Of a stretch of DNA of 19,446 nucleotides, positions 14,701 through 19,446 are shown piece after piece (the first letter of the stretch is position 1; every line of letters starts with the position of its first letter). The stretch is from CAZDDA01 sp964568045 (GTDB lineage Bacteria; Bipolaricaulota; Bipolaricaulia; UBA7950; UBA9294): positions 1 to 19,446 of the forward strand of contig CAZMOL010000028.1 of NCBI GenBank assembly GCA_964568045.1, read 5' to 3'. The notes under the pieces were generated by a model. That model was not told the origin of the DNA, made no database searches, and saw only the letters and a list, made by a program, of their open reading frames with translations. The position numbers and the translations under genes are program-made.

Positions 14701-15359
14701 CCGGTCAGTTTCTCGACCAGCTCATCACTGGCCCGTTCCATCGAGAAAACAGTGAGCACATCCTCAGCCTCGATCGTCGTGTCTTCGTTAGGTATGGCTC
14801 TTTCCCCGGCCCGTTCAACGGCTAACAACAGGACGGTGTTGGGGATCACCCCGCGTTTCGAACTGTCAGCAAGAGTCTTACCCACCAGAGGGGATCCCTC
14901 GTTCACCGTCAGGCGAAAGATCTGGTCCCCTTGAGGGAGGATTGTGAAGTCTTTCACTTTGGGGCGTTTCACCGCGTTGTACAAGTGGTTTGCTACTACC
15001 TCTTCCGGGTTCTCCATCACGTTTGCCCCAAGTTTGCGGAAAAACTCGGCGTGCTCCTTATCGTTGACCACAGAGACGATAGACGGGACATCCAACCCCT
15101 CAGCGATAGAGACAACCATCAAATTGACTGCGTCATCGCTTGTCGTGGCAATCAGAGCATCGGCCCGGTCTGAACCTGCTTCACGCACGGTCTCTGCCGA
15201 GGTGGCATCCCCATTTAGGACGGTAATGTCGTACTTGTTGCTGATCTCCTTGGCCCGGTCCGCGTTTTCATCGATGACCACTACGTTATTTTTCTCCTTG
15301 ACAGCGATTTCGATCAAGCTGGCGCCGATGCTACCCGCCCCCACGATGATCATGTACAT
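14697..15359 (-). CDS. trkA: TrkA-type RCK regulatory subunit of potassium uptake
   Basis: A 220-residue cytoplasmic protein that gates the TrkH channel in response to nucleotides. I place the start at the ATG at 15359, preceded by GGGAGGGG with five-base spacing; the open frame continues upstream without family similarity and crosses the promoter. The RCK N domain begins MIIVGAGSIG with a Rossmann GxGxxG (7-12) and an acidic residue at Asp30 (VVVIDEN), suited to NAD(H)/ATP binding. A TrkA_C domain follows at about residues 140-218 (GSPLVGKTLADS, TIEAEDVLTVF). It has a single RCK unit, like KtrA, rather than the doubled 458-residue E. coli TrkA. Confidence 0.93.
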   Translation of the reverse strand: MYMIIVGAGSIGASLIEIAVKEKNNVVVIDENADRAKEISNKYDITVLNGDATSAETVREAGSDRADALIATTSDDAVNLMVVSIAEGLDVPSIVSVVNDKEHAEFFRKLGANVMENPEEVVANHLYNAVKRPKVKDFTILPQGDQIFRLTVNEGSPLVGKTLADSSKRGVIPNTVLLLAVERAGERAIPNEDTTIEAEDVLTVFSMERASDELVEKLTG

Positions 15360-15383
15360 GCCAACCCCTCCCAAACGGCAGCT

Positions 15384-15412
15384 ATGGTAGCACAGATTGG
15401 ATGGACGGTCAA
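15384..15412 (-). promoter_or_regulatory. Candidate promoter of trkA-trkH
   Basis: On the minus strand, TTGACC (15412-15407), exactly 17 bases, then TACCAT (15389-15384). Initiation near 15377 gives a short leader of about 18 bases holding the GGGAGGGG site. Confidence 0.5.
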
Positions 15413-15459
15413 CGCAACCATCCGCTTCTGATCCGAAACAGACAACGTTTCTCCTCCCA

Positions 15460-15488
15460 TTGAACCAATCCCATCGACCGCATAGAAT
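15460..15488 (+). promoter_or_regulatory. Candidate promoter of the PKD/transglutaminase-like lipoprotein gene
   Basis: TTGAAC (15460-15465), a 17-base spacer and TAGAAT (15483-15488). Initiation near 15495 gives a leader of about 32 bases. It is divergent from the trkA promoter, 48 bases away. Confidence 0.5.
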
Positions 15489-15526
15489 GTTAGGCCGACG
15501 GAAATACAGATTGAAAGGGACGTTTC

Positions 15527-16525
15527 TTGACGGCGAAAAGGATAGGGTGGACTGTTGGCATCTCTTTTGTCTTGGGAGGGCTTCTGCTTCTGACCGGCTG
15601 CTTCCTACCAACCTCCAACACGCTACCGATCGCGCGCTTCTCCTCTGTCTCAGTGGGCGGTTACGCGTATGCCCCTTTGACTATTTTGTGCGACGCCAGC
15701 ACGTCCACTGATCCAGATGGCTACATCGTCTCCTACAGTTGGGACTTTGGGGATGGCCAGACACGGACCGGCTTGACAGTGTCTCACGCCTACCCCGTGC
15801 CGGGAACGTTCACTGTGACACTGCGCGTTCGGGACAATCGAAATGCGGTACACTCCACTGACAAGCAGATCTCAGTCTTGGAGACTCCCACCGGACAAAT
15901 CCTTCGCCGCTACCAGTGGACGAACCAAGACGGCCCTCAATATCTGGAGGTCCTGCTTTCTGAAACCCTTTATCAGCACTACCACAATCAGATGCGACAG
16001 CCATTTTCCGGCAACTACGATTACGATGACTACGTCTTGGATCCGCTGGACGACCCAACACTCAAAGACTTGGCTGATGAGCTATGGACTCGAGCAGGAG
16101 GAGAATATGAAGCATTCCTGGAATATGCTCTGACCTTCATCCAGAGTGCCATTGCGTACACTCCTGACCCGGTGGGGTTGGAGTACCCACTCTATCCGCT
16201 GGAGACCCTTGTGGACACCGCAGGAGGCGATTGCGAGGACACCACCATCCTTTTTGTGAGTCTTGTGAAAGCAAGGGGATACAGCGCGTTGATGGCGCAT
16301 GTAGACACCGATGCCGACAATACTCCAGATCACGTTCTGGCACTCGTCCCGGTTACGCAATCCTTCGCTGATGCCGTTTCGTGTAGTGCGGGGAACGTCA
16401 AAGGTGTCTGGGAGATCGGCGGCCAGCTTCATGCCCTCGCAGAGACGGCAGGCTTCTCACTTCCTCTCGGCTGCGACCCCTGGGGGCTCGAGATATCCGA
16501 TTTCAAACAGACATGGAATCTCTGA
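15527..16525 (+). CDS. Lipoprotein with PKD domain and transglutaminase-like domain
   Basis: A 332-residue probable surface or periplasmic lipoprotein. Translation is assigned to a TTG at 15527 with AAAGGG seven bases upstream, giving a signal peptide ending in lipobox LLTGC (Cys25). A PKD domain spans about 34-117, with the hallmark YSWDFGDG (70-77), SHAYPVPGTFTVTLRV and a closing ISVLE strand. The C-terminal part (about 125-332) has GGDCED (Cys236), LVKARGYSALMAHV and DHVLALV (His269). This Cys-His arrangement fits transglutaminase-like cysteine proteins, so a papain-like amidase, protease or crosslinking activity is possible. The third catalytic residue is not certain. An acidic Tyr/Asp-rich stretch (NYDYDDYVLDPLDD, about 163-176) separates the domains. 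It stands alone, and its target is unknown. Confidence 0.8.
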   Translation: MTAKRIGWTVGISFVLGGLLLLTGCFLPTSNTLPIARFSSVSVGGYAYAPLTILCDASTSTDPDGYIVSYSWDFGDGQTRTGLTVSHAYPVPGTFTVTLRVRDNRNAVHSTDKQISVLETPTGQILRRYQWTNQDGPQYLEVLLSETLYQHYHNQMRQPFSGNYDYDDYVLDPLDDPTLKDLADELWTRAGGEYEAFLEYALTFIQSAIAYTPDPVGLEYPLYPLETLVDTAGGDCEDTTILFVSLVKARGYSALMAHVDTDADNTPDHVLALVPVTQSFADAVSCSAGNVKGVWEIGGQLHALAETAGFSLPLGCDPWGLEISDFKQTWNL

Positions 16526-16622
16526 GCCACCGTCGAGCACGGAATCACGCGTCTTTTCTTCTGTCCGCTCCACTCCAAGACCAGAACAACTCAAGCCGCA
16601 AGATGCACAGACTATCGGTCGG

Positions 16623-16652
16623 TTGCCACACCGCCTTGAGGAAGGGTATCAT
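16623..16652 (+). promoter_or_regulatory. Candidate promoter of the HDAC-family gene
   Basis: TTGCCA (16623-16628), 18 bases, TATCAT (16647-16652). Both hexamers match consensus at five of six positions. Initiation near 16659 would place the AGGAGGAGG ribosome site almost at the transcript 5' end. Confidence 0.45.
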
Positions 16653-16679
16653 CCCTCATGAGGAGGAGGCCTACTCGTA

Positions 16680-17804
16680 GTGAATTGCCTCGTTGATCCA
16701 CGCAAGCTACTGCGGTATGACTTCGGCCCACTTCATCCGTTCAAGATCTACCGTCTCGGTCTCACCTACGATCTGATGGAAGCCTACGGCCTCACGAACG
16801 CACCTTCGATCCGCACACTCGAACCTCGTGAGGCAACCGAGGAAGAGGCACTGAGCTTTCACACGGAAGGCTACGTCGAAATCCTCCGTCTTACTGATAC
16901 GGGGATGTGGGTTCCCAATCTGTTCGCGCACGGATTGGGAACCGGAGATAATCCGGTTTTTCCAGGGGTCTACGAATGGGGGATGTACGTTGCCGGGGCC
17001 TCTATTGACTGTGCCAAGGAGATCCTCGCCGACAAGGCCGAGGTGGCGTTCAACATCGCCGGTGGCCTGCACCACGCCATGCCCGCTAGCGCTTCCGGCT
17101 TCTGCCACATCAACGACGTCGTACTTGCCATCAATACCTTGCTTGAGAATGGAAAGCGAGTTGCCTACGTCGATATCGACGCACATCACGGCGACGGAGT
17201 ACAGCATGCGTTCTACAAGACGAACCGCGTGCTCACAATCTCCGTCCACCAAAGCGGGCACACCATCTTCCCGGGAAGTGGATTCGTCGATGAAATCGGA
17301 CAGGAGGAGGGGCGTGGCTATGCGGTGAACATTCCGCTCCTGCCCAGCGCGCGTGATGATGCATTCGAAAAGGCACTGAGCCAGGTGATACTCCCGTTTC
17401 TTAAGACCTACGATCCGGACATTCTGGTCACACAACTCGGCGCCGATGCCCTCCTGGGAGATCGCGTAGCCGGCCTGGAAATGAGCCTGCGCCAGTTCGA
17501 GCACTTTGTCAACACCTTTCACGAGCTGGGAAAGCCTTGGCTTGCCCTCGGCGGCGGGGGTTACGATGTGGGAAACGTGGTACGCGCCTGGACCCTTGCC
17601 TGGGCGGCAATGAACGACGTAGACCTATCCGATGAAATCCCCAAGGATTGGCTCACTAAAGCCGCACCCTATGGTGTCGCCGTGGCAAGCCTGCGTGGGG
17701 AACGAGAAGCATCTGTTTCGCCGCAACGGGTGATGGAGGATCTTGATCGCGTCATCGGCAAACTCAACGACACGGTTGTTCCACTGCTCAAGTGCTCGAC
17801 CTAG
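16680..17804 (+). CDS. Histone-deacetylase-family (AcuC-like) deacetylase
   Basis: A 374-residue zinc amidohydrolase of the arginase/HDAC fold, starting at a GTG with AGGAGGAGG ten bases upstream. The tandem active-site histidines are in GGLHHAM (131-132), followed by ASGFCHINDVVLAI. Zinc ligands are Asp167 and His169 in DIDAHHGDGVQ and Asp256 in LGADALLGD, and the catalytic Tyr is in GGGGYD (295). All key residues are therefore present, and length matches AcuC (about 370-390). Bacterial members deacetylate proteins such as acetyl-CoA synthetase, or acetylated polyamines. No acetyl-CoA synthetase or acetyltransferase lies beside it here, so the substrate is open. It seems to be a separate transcription unit. 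Confidence 0.92.
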   Translation: MNCLVDPRKLLRYDFGPLHPFKIYRLGLTYDLMEAYGLTNAPSIRTLEPREATEEEALSFHTEGYVEILRLTDTGMWVPNLFAHGLGTGDNPVFPGVYEWGMYVAGASIDCAKEILADKAEVAFNIAGGLHHAMPASASGFCHINDVVLAINTLLENGKRVAYVDIDAHHGDGVQHAFYKTNRVLTISVHQSGHTIFPGSGFVDEIGQEEGRGYAVNIPLLPSARDDAFEKALSQVILPFLKTYDPDILVTQLGADALLGDRVAGLEMSLRQFEHFVNTFHELGKPWLALGGGGYDVGNVVRAWTLAWAAMNDVDLSDEIPKDWLTKAAPYGVAVASLRGEREASVSPQRVMEDLDRVIGKLNDTVVPLLKCST

Positions 17805-17832
17805 AGAGGATTCCCACGGCCGCACGAATCGG

Positions 17833-17861
17833 TTGACACACCCTGAATCAAGTGGTAGAGT
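17833..17861 (+). promoter_or_regulatory. Candidate promoter of the TGS nucleoside kinase gene
   Basis: A perfect TTGACA (17833-17838) and TAGAGT (17856-17861) with 17-base spacing. Initiation near 17868 gives a leader of about 23 bases with AAGGGTG before the ATG at 17891. Confidence 0.55.
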
Positions 17862-17890
17862 GAGGGTTCCTCTCAGCAAGGGTGAATCCC

Positions 17891-19446
17891 ATGACCAACA
17901 AGCCATCACCAATACATCAGACAAAAGGACGAGAAACCGTTCAGGTGCGTCTACCCGACGGCCGCGTCTTTGAGGCCGCAAGGAACACGCCACTTGTAGA
18001 GATCTTTCGCATCGCCTTCCCCGACGCAGAGAATCCGCCGATGGCAGCGGCCATCTCCGGGCAGTTGCGCGAACTTGCCTGGCCGGTCGTACAAGATGTA
18101 GCGACACAGCCCGTTTTTCTCTCCGATTCCGATGGGATGAGCATCTACTGCCGCACTCTCTCCTTCCTGCTGATCGTTGCGGCTCACGAACTCTTCCCAA
18201 CAGCACATGTGTGCATCGACTATTCTGTTCCCTACGGAGGCTACTTCTGTCGAGTAGAAGAAAGAAAAGCATTTACGACCAAAGAACTCTCCCGCATTAA
18301 AGCACGGATGCGAGAGTTGGTGCGCGCGGATCGTCCGATCGAAAGAAAGCGAGTGTCGGTTGCCGAGGCAAAAAAAGTCTTCCTTGCACGTGGGGAACTT
18401 GGCAAGGTGCGCCTCCTCGATGACTACTCGGACAACCACCTCCATCTCTACTCCTTAAACGGCTTTCTCGACTACTTCTACGGTTACATGCTTCCATCAA
18501 CCGACTACGTGCGCACCTTCGGATTAGATCCTTTCCCAGGAGGGTTTATCCTCCGGTTTCCACGACGAGAGAACCCGACGAAACTCCCTCCGCCGCAGCG
18601 ATTCACCACCCTGCGCGAGGTATTCAACGAGTACAGGGAATGGCTGGCTGTGCTTGGAGTGCGTGACGTCGGCTCATTGAACAGGGCGATCCGATCAGGC
18701 AGGATCAACCAGGTAATCCTCGTCTCAGAGGCACTGCACGAAAAACGGATCGCCGAGATTGCAGGCATCCTTGCCACACGCCACGATGAAGACCATCGAC
18801 TTGTGTTCATCGCCGGCCCCTCCGCCTCCGGGAAAACGACCTTCTCCAAACGCCTCGCCGTTCAGCTTCTCGCAAATGGGATCCATCCCTATCCGCTGGC
18901 GATGGACGACTACTTCTTTCCCCGTGCACACCTGAAGAAGGCACAAGGAGGAAAGATCGATTTCGACCATCTTTCCGCACTCGATGTGACCCTGTTGACA
19001 GAGCAACTACACGCTCTTCTGGACGGCAAAGAAGTGTCCCTTCCACAATACAACTTCAGGACCGGCAAGCGGACACCTGGGCCAACGGCTCAACTGCAGC
19101 CGGATCAGATTCTGATTGTGGAGGGAATCCACGGCCTGAACCCGAATCTGTTGGAGAACTTCCTCGAGGCAGAGGCATATCGCATCTTCGTTTCCGCCCT
19201 TACCCAGCTCAATTTGGACAGCCACAATCGTGTTCCCACCACCGACACCCGCCTCATCCGTCGCATTGTCCGTGACGCGGTATACCGCGGTTATTCGGCG
19301 GCAGAGACCATCGCCCTGTGGGAAGGAGTCCGCAGGGGGGAGAAGCAGAATATTTTTCCGTACCAGGAGCGGGCGGATATCCTCTTCAACTCAGCCCTGG
19401 CCTACGAGCTGGCGGTACTAAAACCACTCGTTGAGCCGCTGTTGTT
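17891..19446 (+). CDS. TGS/SAD-domain uridine-kinase-like nucleoside kinase (C-terminus beyond window)
   Basis: The first 518 codons of a gene that continues past the window edge. Residues 17-80 form a TGS domain (VRLPDGRVFEA). Residues about 85-225 align with the second additional (editing) domain of threonyl-tRNA synthetase (HELFPTAHVCI, FTTKELSRIKARMRELV, VSVAEAKKVF, GFLDYFYGYMLPST). The four ThrRS metal ligands are replaced: His to Arg88, His to Phe92, Cys to Phe196, His to Met200. Residues about 300-518 are a P-loop kinase of the phosphoribulokinase/uridine kinase family: GPSASGKTT (309-317), MDDYFF (338-343), FDHLSALD, IVEGIHGLNP (409-418) and RRIVRDAVYRG (457-467). Similar fusions are known in Thermotoga and Firmicutes as uridine-kinase-related proteins. 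It probably phosphorylates a nucleoside; the role of the N-terminus is unknown. Confidence 0.9.
   Translation, partial: MTNKPSPIHQTKGRETVQVRLPDGRVFEAARNTPLVEIFRIAFPDAENPPMAAAISGQLRELAWPVVQDVATQPVFLSDSDGMSIYCRTLSFLLIVAAHELFPTAHVCIDYSVPYGGYFCRVEERKAFTTKELSRIKARMRELVRADRPIERKRVSVAEAKKVFLARGELGKVRLLDDYSDNHLHLYSLNGFLDYFYGYMLPSTDYVRTFGLDPFPGGFILRFPRRENPTKLPPPQRFTTLREVFNEYREWLAVLGVRDVGSLNRAIRSGRINQVILVSEALHEKRIAEIAGILATRHDEDHRLVFIAGPSASGKTTFSKRLAVQLLANGIHPYPLAMDDYFFPRAHLKKAQGGKIDFDHLSALDVTLLTEQLHALLDGKEVSLPQYNFRTGKRTPGPTAQLQPDQILIVEGIHGLNPNLLENFLEAEAYRIFVSALTQLNLDSHNRVPTTDTRLIRRIVRDAVYRGYSAAETIALWEGVRRGEKQNIFPYQERADILFNSALAYELAVLKPLVEPLL

Noticed and set aside
16707..17522. 271-codon minus-strand open frame
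   Set aside because: It is antisense to the HDAC-family gene and lacks any recognisable motif.
1..19446. CRISPR array, prophage or conjugative element
   Set aside because: There are no regularly spaced repeats of suitable length and no phage or conjugation genes; the only mobile trace is the transposase remnant.

Overview
The window is from a bacterium of moderately high GC. It reads as a diderm or deep-branching lineage rather than a well-known model group: there are two probable lipoproteins or exported lipobox proteins, several GTG/TTG starts, strong GGAGG-type ribosome sites and sigma70-like promoters. The gene mix (beta-CASP nuclease, TGS-type nucleoside kinase, DUF1028 beside peptide permeases, TrkA/TrkH, bacterial histone-deacetylase-like hydrolase) would suit groups such as Bipolaricaulota or Thermotogota-like bacteria, but I cannot assign a taxon from sequence alone.

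Left part (1-2.8 kb): the truncated 3' side of a beta-CASP metallo-beta-lactamase nuclease gene (minus), a tRNA-Pro(GGG) (plus) and a secreted or lipid-anchored purple-acid-phosphatase-like metallophosphoesterase (minus). From 3.0 to 5.5 kb there is a tightly overlapping ABC importer operon (ATPase, permease, NMT1/THI5-type binding protein), most similar in character to importers of thiamine-pyrimidine precursors. It is preceded by three TAAGGCA repeats and has no visible TPP riboswitch.

Middle (5.7-8.6 kb): a compact signalling locus. A soluble class III adenylate cyclase (plus) is divergent from a two-gene unit encoding a stand-alone cyclic-nucleotide-binding domain and an RNase Z-type metallo-beta-lactamase hydrolase; the two candidate promoters overlap face to face. 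Next comes the broken 3' end of an integrase-type transposase.

8.6-12.9 kb: a dipeptide/oligopeptide-type importer operon on the minus strand (binding protein, two permeases) ending in a DUF1028 protein with a putative peptidoglycan-binding tail; no importer ATPases are present here. 13.2-15.4 kb: trkA-trkH potassium uptake operon (minus).

Right part (15.5 kb to end, plus strand): a PKD/transglutaminase-like lipoprotein, an AcuC/HDAC-family deacetylase, and a nucleoside kinase with a ThrRS-like N-terminus (TGS plus second additional domain) whose four editing-site metal ligands are all replaced; this last gene runs off the window.
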